Notes: a model not told the origin generated them from the letters alone. A DNA stretch of 64,000 bases from Gnetum montanum (GCA_015680685.1 MNCI01017751.1:37741-101740), one strand, 5' to 3'. Positions 45,726 to 57,900 are shown, counted from the first letter of the stretch. Made by a program: numbers and translations.

Positions 45726-48049
45726 TGAAAACACCAAAGAAAAATAGTTTAACCCTAGATCCACAGGCATCAAAAAGGATCCAGAGTGCCTTAGACGACC
45801 TTGTTGATCACTTGAGGACTTTAAGGATCTATTAACAAATTTTTTTAAAATAAAAGAATATGAATGTAAATGTGTAAACAAATAGCCAAATGTAACACTA
45901 ACATATAGACAAACATAGAGCAAAATGATATGGAAAAACTACAAACTTTATAATAAATATTATGAAAAAAATAGTTGAAATAGGTTTTAGATTGTACAAA
46001 TCAGGTTTGTTATGATCCAAAAGTATGAAATATATTCATGACTTGGTGTAGGAGGCAAGATCTATTCCGCACTAATTTGCACTAGTCTCCCAAACCAATT
46101 TGCACTGGGGTAATTGCTACTATAAGTTTTTTTTGCTCCAATGATATGTGTAGGTGATGAAGGCTATGGAATTTTAGATTTTTCCTTGCTTTGAAAGTCT
46201 CAAGTTTGGCTAAGACCAAAAATGATCCAAAAGTCCTTCAAAACAATGCAAACTTTGGTTTAAATAGACCATGAACATCCTACTTTTTTACTAGTTGATT
46301 CTACCATGATTGCTGCCAAATTTCTAATAAATTCTACAGCATTTCAGAAGCTTTTGATGGCTAAAATTTGCAGCATATGATGCACCAAGGTTTTTGACTT
46401 TTTGGACATGAAATCCCAATGTATTTGATACTTTTCACCACCCAAAATTGCAATGTCTAGGTTACCAATATGTGAAGCCTTTGCTGCCAATTTGCAACAT
46501 ATTTGTGTAATTTTCATGGCCCAAATTTTCTGCACATGGGCTGTCAATGTGTTAGAATTTTGCTGCCAAATTTGGTGGCGTTTTGACCTATTTCCATGGT
46601 CCAAATTTGCAACTTGAGAACCACCAATGTTTTTGGCCTTGGCTGCCAAATTTGGCAATGTGTCTAGAATCTTGGGCTTTCACACACTAGCACAAGTAAA
46701 ATTTACACTATGTGGACCATAAGTTACACTTTTATGTACCAAAAACTATCAACACATTATTAGAATAGGGTCATAGGGTGGGATTTTTAATGGAAAATAA
46801 GGTAATCATTTCTTCCTTTAAATTTTCATCAAATTACAATATTAATTTTTGCTATGAGGCTTCTTATGCATTATATAAATTTTCTCTGAGGTGTTTCAGT
46901 GGTCCTTTTTTGTTAATATTTGGAGGATGACCCAAGAGGCATTAACAAAGAATAGAAAACATCACCCCAGGTTCATTACCAATACTCTTTCTCCACACTC
47001 GATTCGGTAGGTATCAAGTAATGCTAAGGAGTGCTAACGATGGTGAAATAATGTCAGGATGGCATGTTATGAGTTTGAGATGAGATAAAGGCTACATTAG
47101 TTATCAAGGAATGGTCACATGGGATAACAAGAAATTCTAAATGTTGACGTCATGAATATGGTATGGTGGTGACATGTGTACTAGTTGAAAAGATCTTCAT
47201 GCTTTGTGCTTAAATTGCTAGTTACTTGATCATGTATTAGAGGAACCAACATTTCATTCTTGGGCCTCTTTGGTCATTAGGCTCCTTCCATTTATTTTTT
47301 GGAGCTATTAATTTGAATTTTGGCTTCATTGGACTTTTAGCTTTCTTGGCAATTTTCTTTCTCATTTTTTTTTGGAGTAAAACCTTCATTTGGTTTCATT
47401 GCTAAGGCCAAATTTTGTTTTTTTTTTCTCATTGAACGAGATGTGTTATATTTAATAAACTTGATGGTGGAGCATGTCAAATAATATTTCATATGTCCAT
47501 AATGCATGAATGTCAAACATAGGTCTTCACTGTTATTAAGGTAAGGGAGGTTACAATTTGGTTACAAGGGTACAACTCTATAGGGGTAATGGAAGTGATG
47601 TGGGGTAATCATTATTGGCACATTCAAATAAGAAAACTAAATCTCATGTATCAAGACCACATGGTAACTCACTATGGTGATGAATCACATTATTGTGATG
47701 ACTCTAGGCCCATCCAGCAAGCATAAATATAAGAGGATAAGAAAACAAGTCAAAGAGTACATGTGATTACAATAGATTTCATAAGGACACATGAGATAAC
47801 AAGTAGAATATAGGTCACCATTCATTACAACAAGAGAAATCTATACTTTTGTATAGATTTATACAAATTTTGTAGTGCTTTGAGATGCCAAAAGAAAATA
47901 AGAGATTACTCAAGCTCACTTGTTAAAGGCTACAATGGTTGTTAACATTGGTCCTCTATTTAAACCTATAAATAAATTTCATAGTAGGCCATAAGAATAT
48001 GGATTAGCATTAGATATAATGAGGCTTGAAATAGGAATGGTTGACTAGA
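45726..48049. other. Non-coding stretch, possibly 3' LTR/UTR of the Tat element
   Basis: It lies between the truncated Athila-like pol and the Tat integrase. By position it could hold the Tat element's 3' UTR and LTR, but I could not find LTR ends or a second copy. An 80-bp degenerate tandem repeat is listed separately. The 104-codon minus frame 46658-46344 is produced by that repeat. Confidence 0.4.
46310..46670. repeat. Degenerate tandem repeat, ~80-bp period
   Basis: The words 'tttgctgccaaatttg', '(t/c)catgg(t/c)ccaaatttgca' and 'accaatgtttttgg(a/c)c' recur in this order, with 'gctgccaa' at 46314, 46482, 46561 and 46641. Spacings of 79 and 80 bp between the last three copies set the period. 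Confidence 0.7.
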
Positions 48050-48990
48050 TTAGCTAACTCATTCCCATCCATGCTTACCAATTTGAATGCTTCATTGCCA
48101 CAAGATTTGGTGATCAAGAAAGTTTCTTTCTAGTTAACTGAGAACTTGTCTGCATGTTCACAAATGACCTTAAGAACAAGGTCTCCTTTCTTGACTTTTG
48201 ATCTATTTAGATCATGATGGTGCTATTGTTTTTGCCTCTCTTGGTATTTTTCAATGTAAGCAAGTGATTGTATTTGCTACTCCTCCATTGAATCAAGGTC
48301 AATGATACACAACTCGTTATTCTATTCATCATTTACGAAGTTAGATAGAGCTACACTTAAGGATGATACCTACAAATCAAGAGGTAAAATAGCTTCAGAT
48401 CCCTTAACAAGACTATATGAGATGGCACCAGTTATGGTTCTAAAGATCATTCTATAGGTCCAAAGTGCATGCACTAGTTGTTCATGCCACTTTTGTCTAC
48501 TCTTTTTTAGCATCTTTTAAAGAAGATTTACAATAACTTTGTTGCTAAATTTAGCCTACTCATTGGCTTGTAGATAATATGGTGATGAAAAGTAGTGTTT
48601 TATTTTTAGTTATTAAAAAAAGGTTTACATTTCCTTGTTGCTAAACTATGATCCATTGTTTGTGACTATAGTTAGGGGTATGCTAAAATGGGACACTATG
48701 TTGTCTAATATGATTTTATAGACTTGTTGAGATGTTGTTTTCATTATAAGAATAGCTTCAACATACTTTTCAAAATATTTGATTATGGTGATGATGAATC
48801 TATGGCCTATAGAAAACTTAGGCATTATAGGTCCAGTAATGTCAATTCCCCATCGTTGGAATGATCATTTGATTTTGGTAGTGTGTAACTCTATTGGTGT
48901 CATGTGTATTAAGTTACTATGATGTTGATAGGTATCACAAGTTTTAACCTTGTATAGGTAGTTGCTTCCCATATAGGGCTAAAAGTAGTC
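48050..48990 (-). pseudogene. Tat-lineage integrase relic
   Basis: Sense-strand order is 'RWGIDITGPIMPKFSIGHRF', 'KYFEKYVEAILI', 'FSIPLTIVTNNGSWFSNKEM', then 'WHEQLVHALWTYRMIFRTIT' and 'AISYSLVKGSEAILPLDL'. A C-terminal part follows with 'KVKKGDLVLKVI'. The WHE-L--ALW-YRTT-RT-T--TP-SLV-G-EAVLP pattern is diagnostic of the Tat branch (Retand/Ogre-like). The TDNG motif reads TNNG, so the second catalytic Asp is again Asn. At least four stops or shifts. Confidence 0.85.
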
Positions 48991-49459
48991 TAATCATCTA
49001 ATTTTTATGGTCATAGCTCTAGATCCTATATGTCCTTCACATATGCCCTTGTTAACCTGCTCAAGGACTATGAGAGCTTTGGTTTTTCCCAAGCACACTA
49101 ACAATATATCATCATAGGACCTTTGACATAATGTATTATTGGATATGATGATATATTATTTTGATCTTTTACATATGACATCCTTTAAAAGGTAGTTAGG
49201 TTCTGTGGAGATTCATCATCCATTAAGTAAAACTTGATATCTTCATACCATTTCTATTGAAGAATATTATCAATGGTTGCTATAGAGACACCTTCAGTGG
49301 TCTATGTGATGGAGAGAGCATATTTCTCTATCAAGAAAGGTAACTTGCTAAACACATCTAACGTCACACTTAGGGCTAAGGTTGCAATGACATTGGCTAA
49401 GGTATTTTTAGTTTGAGGTATGTGTTAGATACCAACATGTATAAACTATAACAAGAGTT

Positions 49460-49735
49460 TTTTTTGGTGAGGTCACAGTAGGTTATAAATTTTTGGATTT
49501 ACATGCAAAAACCTTAGTTTCTTGGTTAACCACAAGTTGCAAATCATATTTTATCATTAAACATTTGATTCTAAGATCATCAACTATCATCATTCCTCTA
49601 ATTAACCCTTTGTAGTCCATCACATTATTGGTGTATGGGAATTGGAAATGATAGGCAAAAGATTGGATTTCACCATAGGGTAGTATCATGATAATAGTAG
49701 CACTAGATCCTTAGGTAGTTGAATCTCTATCAAAA
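49460..49735 (-). pseudogene. Second, archaeal-type RNase H (aRNH) relic
   Basis: The open frame 49689-49483 reads 'YGEIQSFAYHFQFPYTNNVM', 'DYKGLIRGMMIVDDLRIKCL' and 'MIKYDLQLVVNQ'. Tat elements carry here a second RNase H with FAFRLEF-CTNNQAEYEALI-GL and a GDS-LVV-Q ending. The Asp preceding the LVV motif is present; the AEYEAL Glu is changed (MDYKGL). A dual RNase H is the hallmark of the Tat lineage, which clinches the classification. Confidence 0.85.
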
Positions 49736-49739
49736 TGCA

Positions 49740-50230
49740 TAATTGCCCCATATCCTTCTGACACCTCATTAATAATGTTAACATGCTCATTAGTGAACTT
49801 AGGATCTATGGTTGTATCTTCAACTGGGGAGGATGTAAGTTGTACAGCTATAGCTTGACTCTTCATTGAGGCTTAAGAGATGTAATGTAGGTCAAATTTA
49901 GTAGTTATGGCCTTCCACTTAGCTATATGGCTACTTTCATAAATGTTAGTTGTTATGGCTCTCATTATGTTGTTCTTACATATAACATTGACTTGGCTTC
50001 TAAAGAGGTAATGTCTTCACTTCTTGAAGGAGAAGACTAGGGCTAGGCAATACTTCTCAACCCTTGTGTATTAGGTCTCATAAGCTATCAATGCATGGCT
50101 CAAGTAGTATATGTACAACTCTAATCCATCATCTTATTTTTGAAAAAGAAGAGCGGCTATGGATGTGTTGGAGACTGCAAGGTACATGTAAAAAGGTTTG
50201 TCTTTTTGAGGTGGGTACACAGTGGGTAGT
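49740..50230 (-). pseudogene. First RNase H relic of the Tat element
   Basis: Sense strand: 'LYMYLAVSNTSIAALLFQK', 'GLELYIYYLSHALIAYET', 'YTRVEKYCLALVFSFKK', 'RHYLFRSQVNVIC', 'IYESSYIAKWKAITTKFDLH' and 'SMKSQAIAVQL'. These match L-LYLAVS--AVSAVL, Y-VS-AL--AE--Y---EK-ALALV, R-YF--H-V-V-T and AKW---L-EFDI. At least six stops. Confidence 0.8.
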
Positions 50231-50269
50231 TGTCCAAATCTTGCTTAATATTATCAAAGGCTTCTTAGC

Positions 50270-51070
50270 ACTAGGAAATCCACTCATAAAGAACTTCCTT
50301 TTTAAGAAACTGTTGCATAGGTTGTAGCTTATCCTTGAGCTTTGAGATGAATCTAGGAATAAATTTTAATCTACCTTGAAAAACTTGCAGTTTCTTAAGA
50401 TTAGTAGGTGCTACCAAGTTGGTTATGGCCTTAACCTTATCAGGATCAACATGGATCCCTACTTCGAATACTATGAAATTAAGCATTTTGCCCATCTTGA
50501 TGCCAAATAAATACTTCTTAGGATTACGTTTGAGCTTGTACTTAAGACATCATTGAAGCACTAAGTTTAAGTCATGCACATGGTCATTGGCTATCTTGGA
50601 CTTGACACTATGTCATCCATGTAATCGTTAAGCAAACATAACATGTAGTTACTAAATATGTAGGTCATGGCTCAATGGTAGGTTGCATCCATGTTCTTTA
50701 GATTGAATGACATCATGATATAATACAAGGTTCCCCAAAGAATCATGAAAGTCATGTACGACTAATGCTATGGATTGATCCTAACTTGATTGTATCCTAA
50801 GAATCCATCCATGAAGGATAGTAAGGCATGACCAATTCTAGTGTCAAGGAGTTAAACAATACTATTCAATGGAAAATATTTTTTAATGGTAACCTTATTA
50901 AGATCTTAGAAATTGATATAGATATGAATGCTTCCATTCTTCTTGGGAACTATCACCAATTTAGATACCCAATCAATATAATTGATAGCTTAGATGAAAC
51001 TTGCTTGGTAAAGTTTCTTAATCTCATCATGAATTAATAGGATCAAGTTTGGTCTAATTTTGTGGACCTT
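50270..51070 (-). pseudogene. Reverse transcriptase relic of the Tat element
   Basis: Sense strand from 51070: 'HDEIKKLYQASFI', 'IDWVSKLVIVPKKNGSIHIY', 'DLNKVTIKKYFPLNSI', 'HALLSFMDGFLGYNQVRINP', 'YIMMSFNLKNMDATYH' and 'NDYMDDIVSS'. The YMDD active site (about 50605-50616) is intact, unlike the chromovirus copy. After a frameshift the thumb follows in the open frame 50495-50271 ('GIHVDPDKVKAITNLVAPTN', 'LQVFQGRLKFIPRFISKLKD'). All main RT blocks are present in order with about eight stops or shifts. Confidence 0.9.
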
Positions 51071-51233
51071 TTGTTTAATGGATTTGATACTAGGATTGAG
51101 TATGATGTTATATTACACTAAATGCGGGTCAAGTCCTAGCATGTCCTCATATGATTAAGAAAAGGATTTAATGTGATTTTGAAGAACCTTGGTGATGTCT
51201 TGAGCCTTCTATGATTTGAGTGAAAAACTTGGT

Positions 51234-51455
51234 TTATGTGTTTTCTTCTGATAGTTGTGTGTTGATAGGAACCTTCACTAAAGAGTCCTTAGTAATGTCA
51301 TCGACCTCAACATTAAGGGTTTTAACTATGTACTCATGCCATTTGAGGGACTTTTCTATCAACTCTTCATGATCAAATAGATTTTTAGGCTTGAGATCTA
51401 GGAAATTAGGGTCAATGGATTGTTCAACATTACCATAGGATCCACCTAGGTTCAT
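51234..51455 (-). pseudogene. Pol linker relic upstream of RT (Tat element)
   Basis: A 73-codon acidic frame ('DLKPKNLFDHEELIEKSLKW', 'VEVDDITKDSLVKVPINTQL') directly precedes the RT on the same strand. The protease-RT spacer of Tat elements is similarly acidic and poorly conserved, so assignment rests on position. Beyond about 51480 the sequence changes to unrelated repeats; the other side of the break resumes near 60120. Confidence 0.5.
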
Positions 51456-51559
51456 AGGTAAGCTAAATTATGCACATGTTTCCATGTTCTAGTCTTGCAC
51501 ATAAACCAAAATCACCTTAAGTGGCATATGTGTGTTATAATTTGCTAAACAATGATAAA

Positions 51560-52080
51560 ATGATGAAAAATGACATAGTAATAGAACACCATGGAACAAA
51601 ATAATGTCCAATAAGAGTAAGATGAGATGTAATGAGACCAAGTAATGTCATAAATAATAGAAAATGATACTAAATGATATTTAGTTACACCAAATGAAGG
51701 TGAAACGAGCCCATATGTGATCAAAGTGTATTAAAATGAGGTCAAATGATGGCCAACTAATAAAACTTGATACCAAATGCAATCAAATTATTTAAAACTA
51801 TAAAAAATGACATCAAATGAAGTTGTAACAATGAACAAATGATGTTGAATGATGAAAAATGTTGTCAAGATAGTGTGAAATAATGTTGAATGGTTTCCAA
51901 CATCGCCAAACGAAGTCAGAACTATGAAAAATGATATCAAATGATGGAAAATGATACAAAAAAGTGTCAAGTAAGGCCAAAAGAATTGAAGGATGCTAAA
52001 AATGGTGCAAAATGTTGTCAAATGATACCAAATGATATCATATGATGTTGACTAGGTCAAACTTGGTCAAATAAGGTTGC
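51560..52080. repeat. Degenerate '(c)aaatgatg' array
   Basis: Dozens of AAATGATG, AAATGATA and AAATGTTG words at 10-25 bp spacing ('ccaaatgatatcatatgatg', 'gaaaaatgatatcaaatgat'). Low complexity, no reading frame of note. It starts near the left border of the block that splits the Tat element. Confidence 0.75.
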
Positions 52081-52109
52081 ACAAGTATGGACATAGTATA
52101 AATAGTAAA

Positions 52110-52460
52110 ATTTATTTTTATTTTGGGTTTTCATAATTGAAATAAACAAAAATTCAATGAAAATAAGTTATAAATTGACAAAATAGGTGAAAAATTGAAG
52201 AAAATAGGTTCCTAATTGTGAAACTTGGCAAAAAGCTAAGGAAAATAGGTTATACATTGTTAAAATTACCAAAAAAACTAGAGAAAACAAGTTGTAAAGT
52301 GTCAAAATAATAAAAAATATAGAGAAAATAGGTTTTAAATTGTCAAATTATTTTAAAAACTAGAAAAAATATAAAAATCTTATAAAATATAGAAAAATCT
52401 TATGAAAACTAGTTGTAAACTGCTAGAAAAGAGGTTTTTTATAGTAAAAACTATTTAAAA
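52110..52460. repeat. Degenerate 'aaaataggttgtaaattgtc' array
   Basis: About eight decayed copies, 40-50 bp apart, of 'gaaaataggtt(a/g)taaattgtcaaa', for example near 52165, 52205, 52243, 52285 and 52327. It directly follows the AAATGATG array. Confidence 0.7.
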
Positions 52461-52479
52461 AGCTAGACATTTATGTTTT

Positions 52480-53900
52480 CAACTTGTGGGGTTAGAATTC
52501 CAACATGTGAGCATCATGTCTTCATCCTCTCAACATGTAGGACTTTCATCCCTAGCATATGGATAGTTTAACTAGGTTTTGCGCTTGTGGAACCTACCAG
52601 AACAACATTCAAGTAGTTCTAATTTTGTCCATTGGTTGTATGAATTCTACACATTGGCCCATATAGTACAATAATGTGTGAAGCCTAGTACATCAACATC
52701 GAAGCCTCCTATGATAATTTAATAGTGCTTTCTATCAAGTTTTTGGCCTTCCCATGTACTTATGGTAGCATCCAAGGCCAAGGAGAGAGATCTGCAATTT
52801 TGGTGCAAAGAATGAATTATTTTATGCAACTTTGGGCTTGTTATTGCTCCACACATTAGCTCACACTTTGGCTAGTGGTTTTCCAATGTGTGACAGTTTA
52901 TATGATAGGTTGTGAGGGTTTTAGGGATGATTTTGAGAAGGTCTTTTGCTTTTGAATGTTTCTAGTGTAGCTCCTAGAGTCTTGTAGCTTGTTGATTCAT
53001 TTTGGTGCAAGTTATGGATGGTATTGAGTAAGTTTAAGGTGGTTTTGGCTCTAATATTTTTTTCATATGTTTGATAGTGGTTTTCCAATATGTAGAAGCT
53101 TGAAGGCTAGTTTATGAGAGTTTTTGACCAAGTTGTTTGCTTCCTCAAGCTCTTGTGATAGTGGCTAGGGTTTGGAGTGAAGATCTAAAATTGTAGAAGC
53201 TATATTAGTTAATATTGAAGTCCATAAGAGTCCACACATTGGCTAGTGATTTCACAATTTGTGACATGAATCTTGGCCTTTTTGAAGGTTTTTTAAACTT
53301 AGTTTCTAACTGTTCTAGGTCCCAAGGCAGTGGCTAGGGTTTTGGAGACCAATTTGTAATTTTTGAAGCTATATCACCAAAGGTTGATGCCTATAGAAGC
53401 CCACACATTGTTCCTAATTTTGGCTAGTGATTTTCTAATGTGTGGCATGAATCTTAGCCATTTTTAATAGTTTTCACTAGATTTTTAGGCATTTACATGT
53501 TTCTTCATTAGTGTTTGGGGCTTGGGAAGAATTCACAACTTCTTGGGAATTTTTGTGCCAAGTATGAGTTATTTTGGGTTAAGATAGATGCGTATTTATC
53601 TCACACATTGATCCACATGTTGGAGAGTTATTTTCCAACATGTGGACTTCAAACCTCCAACTTGCAAGCATTCAAAAGTGGTTTTCAATTCTTGGCAAGT
53701 TTAGTTGTTGTTTCTAGGTTTTAGTGGGTCCTCTAGGTAATGTGTGAATGAATCTTAATAATATACATTATATTATCTCCTCTTACAAATTAATCCACAA
53801 ATTGAATAGTGCTTATTCAACATGTGGAAGCAAGACCTTTGGATTGTATACTCTACCCCACAAGTTGGGAGGTGGTTTTCTAGCTTGTAAGTTTATAACT
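52480..53900. repeat. Degenerate repeat with recurring hairpins (ACACATTGG...CCAATGTGT)
   Basis: Units of roughly 160-200 bp each contain a stem-forming pair. Examples are 'cacacattag' with 'ccaatgtgtg' (52852/52887), 'cacattggctag' with 'caatttgtgac' (53235), 'cacacattgttcc' with 'ctaatgtgtgg' (53403) and 'tccacatgttgg' with 'ccaacatgtgga' (53610). 'ttggctagtg(g/a)tttt(c/t)c' forms the loop, and 'ggcatgaatcttggccttttt' and 'tggctagggtttgg' follow. Plus-strand frames here are by-products. Confidence 0.65.
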
Positions 53901-55796
53901 TAGAAATTTCCAACAAATATCCAAAGTACCATAATTATTTCTCTTTCTATTTTTTAAGAATCTATGTGTGGAAGGTTAACTCGGATTTTAGAAGGTTTTT
54001 ATTACCAACAAAAAAAGACATTTTATAAATATTTTCCAGTTGAACGTTAGAGTTGGATGCTCTTTCTATCCTAATTTGCATAGAGTAGTGTACAAGGGCT
54101 ATAGTGTTGGTTAAAAATCCAAATTCACACAAGTTTCCAAAATTCTTGGCCTCTCTCCATCTTTGTGGATAACTTCATGATAGAAAATCTAAGAATTTCA
54201 AGCTTTTTCTTATGGTAGTGAGGGCAAATTTCATAGACCTTGAACACCATGGTGAAGAAAATGGGATCAAGAAGTTAGAATCAATTTTGAATGAGGTAGA
54301 GGAGGTAATATGCATCGCATCAATGCTTCTAAATCATTTTTTAGGCAAAGGATATTCACCTAGGGCCACTAGGTACCAAATACTCATTAGTTTTTTTGAT
54401 GTTTCATAGTTTTGTAGAAACGTTTTTCCACCTCTAGGCTTACCTATGTTGAAATCTCTTGATTTTTCCATGCCAAATGAAAGATATAGGCCTATCAATT
54501 GTATCAAAAGTGAAATTTTAGAAATTGGTTATCAATTTGAAAAATTTTGATTTTTTAACACTTTTTTCAATGTTTTTTTCCCTAGTTTTGTTAATTTTGC
54601 TACAAATGTTACATTTTTGCTAGATCACATACATTGAAATTTTGCAGCTTTGATGACATAGATCTATTGTTCTAGATTTTTTGGCTGTATTGAATGTGGG
54701 ATCATATTTTTTTTATTTTTCTAGAATTTTTTATGTGTTTTTTCCCAACCTCATTTTGAACATTCTAGCTTGTTTTATGCAAAATTTCACAGTTTTCTTA
54801 TGAGAAAATTGGCAACATTTACGATTTTTTGTATTCTTATGGTCAGCATTTATGGTCTCTTGGGATTGCAAATTTAGTGTAAAGGGGCTCTAGATCAAGT
54901 TTGTATTTTTAAAATTTTTTATGATTTGTCGAGGGGTTTTATTGTAGTTGTTTCACTACAAACTAGGGTTTTTTGGTCAAAACTTTCATACACTTTTGAG
55001 TTTTTCAACATCTTTTTCTATAGTGTTGATGTTAGATTTTGATTATTTAGGTTTCTTTCCTACATTCAGTAGACAAGAATAAATTTTTAAAATTTTTCTA
55101 GAATTTTTGTTAGCCCTAGGGTTTGTACTGCTTTAGCGTTGAATTTTAGTATTGGAATTTTGTTGTTTGGATTTGTGTTGGCAATGTTGGATACTTGTGT
55201 ATGGTTTTAGATGATTTTGTATTTTCTATGGATTTATGGCTAGCATGTGGCACTATTTGTGCTTAACACCACAATGTATGAAATTTTTTGGGACTTTTTG
55301 TGGGGATGTTTAGTAGTGTGTAGGCCCTAAGAACAAAAAAAAAACTCATGTTGTTTATTTCTTCTTTATCCACATCCTCAAGTTTAAGCTTGTTGGCCAT
55401 CATACTTTGCAAAATTCCATTCATTAAATTCCAACACTATCAATTTTTGATTTTAGTATGGTCAAAAACTTGGTTTCATGTCAAGTGTTTGTAGTAATGC
55501 TTAATTTAGGCTTTTGAATTCAACTATTTGTTAAAATATCTAACTATTTTTTACTAAGTTAAATAATTGTCAAGATATCAAATTTGGTTTCTAGGATGTG
55601 AGATAAGGTGTAAAGTGGCTAAAGTTGGTTTGTTTTGGAATGGCAAACATGTTAGTGAGTTTGGCTATTTCTATGCATTTTTATTCTACACTAATGTTGT
55701 CACTCCTTAGTTTAGTTATGCTTGGTGTTTTGTTGGTATTTGCTCTAAATTTTTCATAGTTTTCTATGTTCTAATGCTTATGTGTTTTGGCTATGT
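53901..55796. other. T-rich non-coding stretch upstream of the phosphatase-like exons
   Basis: Many T-tracts and no recognisable coding segment. The 65-codon frame at 54212-54409 (acidic, 'LESILNEVEEVICIASML') is isolated and unrecognised. It could be the promoter, 5' UTR or first introns of the plus-strand unit that follows, or plain spacer. Confidence 0.4.
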
Positions 55797-56265
55797 ATAG
55801 AACCTTTTCGAAATCTATCCTAATTATCATTGAATTGGTGAAAGTTTTATGTTGCACGGGAATGATTATAGACAAGAGCTTACACCTTGATATGAAACTT
55901 AACAACTGCACTCCAATTTGGTTTAGACTTGGTGCCAAAAAATTCTTGATGTACCTACTCCATAATTACAATGTGATCATATGGTTATACCTAAATATGG
56001 ATATTGTAGCTATAATCATAGAGACTATTTTGGCAGGGTCTTCAAACTATGTTTTGAAGTTCATGGTTGATGATCTTGACATCAAAGGGGAGATTAAGAA
56101 AAATAACAGTTTATATTTGGTAAGGGTTTGAAGGTTATCATAGATCTAGAAGATGCCAAAGTACTCACAATATAATGTTAACAATACCTTGATGATAGGT
56201 CATAGGATAAAGAGTATATTCCAAAATCCTCTAGGGATGTTTTATTGCTTAGAAGGATAAGCTAT
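55797..56265 (+). pseudogene. FCP1/NIF phosphatase-like domain relic
   Basis: After a splice-like 'tatgtatag', a plus-strand frame reads 'KSILIIIELVKVLCC'. This is the position where FCP1/NIF (HAD-superfamily) phosphatases have L-V-DLNG-L and the catalytic DxDG. Then comes 'FRLGAKKFLMYLLHNYNVII' followed by W, as in V-RPG--EFL-YL---Y-V-IWSS. After two or three stops the same frame gives 'QYNVNNTLMIGHRIKSIFQN' and 'PLGMF', as in YN-SNTLLIDDSPYK-LLNP---IF. A parallel frame gives 'GLKVIIDLEDAKVL', the KDL--VW block. The catalytic Asp positions are lost (DLNG reads ELVK; LIDDS reads MIGHR). By-eye family match, moderate certainty. Confidence 0.55.
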
Positions 56266-56770
56266 TTTAAGTTGATATCTTTGTTTATTTATTTTGTTTT
56301 AGTGTTGTTTTTTTTTCACTCATTGTTTCCATGCTTCATGTCTTGCAATTATAGGATACATCAAGAAGGATTGGTGCAAAATGATCCAACTTTATCAATG
56401 GCTTGAATAACTTTAGAAAGAGTTTAGGCATGGTGATGTCATTAGAGTTCAAGTGTCGAACCAACTTGGTGATGAGTTTGGAATATACCTTACATAGTAC
56501 TCTCATGCATTTTAAGATGTGCGTAGCTACTAGTTGTGCACATGCATGGTGGGCTCACTAAGATCTAAGAGCATGTATGCTAGTTCGACCTAATTCTCTA
56601 ACCTTACATAACCCTAGTTAGTGAAAGTTGTTTAAGTATGGCTAATGTTTTTTTTATTTTTATTTTTAGTTTTATGCTTTTAGTTCTTTATGGATTTATA
56701 AGGATAATTGGTCAACTATGTTGTGCCATAGATTTTATGTCTAAGTCTTTAGTCACCGTGATTATTTTAG

Positions 56771-57474
56771 GTCATGCTAATGAGAAGATTTAACTCAAAT
56801 GGGATGACGTGGACTTATCACATAAATGGCTAGGAGAAAGAGCTCCTAAGAATATCCAACAGATGATTACCGATGCATATTTTTTTGACCTATTCATGTT
56901 TCCTAATCCATCGATATCACCTACTGAGATGTTAAATGTGATTGATTCTTTTAATAAAGATTTTACTAAATTCATCATTCACGTTAATGGTCTTCCTATG
57001 GTTTTGAGCATTAACAAGTCTATATTCAGCAATATCTTTGGCATACCTTGTAGTGGTGTCAAGGTAGTCTTTAAAGTAGGGAAGAATACACATCATAGAG
57101 TAGAAATGGTGGTTTGGCTCATCTCTTCTTCTGGTGCTACATTGTCTCTTAATAGGTTTAAAGATGAAGCCAATGAGACTTACCCTCTTTTCTATTCTAG
57201 AGTATTTTCCATGTTGCTATCCTATCAGAAAACCCTATGGGTTCAACAAGATTGAACAATGAAAAAGATGTTAACTATTGGTACAAGATTTGATTGGGCT
57301 ATCTTTTTGGTCATTGGGCTATGGGATGAAGTTCAAAAACTTCATAATAACATTGACTCCATATATCATGTGCATTTCATGTATTTCTATGCATACCTTA
57401 GAATATTTGTGGAGTTCTTGATGATTAGGAAGAAAAGAAAGGGGGTGTCAAGGGATGCTTTTTAAATTTTTAAG
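56771..57474 (+). pseudogene. Unrecognised exon-like relic, downstream of the phosphatase-like domain
   Basis: It begins after 'tattttag' with one early stop (56792-56794), then reads 148 and 68 codons in the same frame with a single stop between (57253-57258). Segments are 'AYFFDLFMFPNPSISPTEML', 'FIIHVNGLPMVLSINKSIFS', 'MVVWLISSSGATLSLNRF' and 'TRFDWAIFLVIGLWDEVQKL', ending in a Lys/Arg-rich stretch. 'VNGLPMVLSINKSIFSNIFG' vaguely recalls the V-G--V-FS---IN--LGL motif of plant-transposon-associated domains. I cannot name a family. Composition is protein-like throughout. Confidence 0.45.
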
Positions 57475-57900
57475 CCTTGGACAAAACACATAATAAAGGT
57501 GATGTATTTTGAAGATCCACTCATAGAAGATGTGAGTGAATCACTATCTATTACCACTAAGAATTTTAGTGGTATGTGTGATTATTCCCTTGATAGAATG
57601 GGGATGGAGCCCTAGGCTACACATGGTAATGTAAAGTAAGCAAAAAGGATAGGTGAAAAAGTAGGTGGCATTGTTTGGGAAAAGATGAAAATAACATGAG
57701 TTCAAGAAAGCACTCCTGTTGTTAATCAAGCAGCACATAGGAAGATTTCCTTTAGACTTAACCAAGTTAATGACTCTATTGGAGACATTTATATTTCTAT
57801 ATTTTCACATTTTTGGTTTGTATTTTTTTTGTACATTTACATTTTTATTGTTAACATGTTTACTTATTTGTTTTTTCATTGTTAAATTTGGTTTGTTATA

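Noticed and set aside
46344-46658. A 104-codon minus-strand ORF
   Set aside because: Generated by an 80-bp tandem repeat; the peptide is itself repetitive and degenerate.
57544-57765. Minus-strand ORF opposite the unrecognised plus-strand exons
   Set aside because: Overlaps the plus-strand unit, whose blocks are better supported by splice borders; Cys/Phe-rich, no motif.
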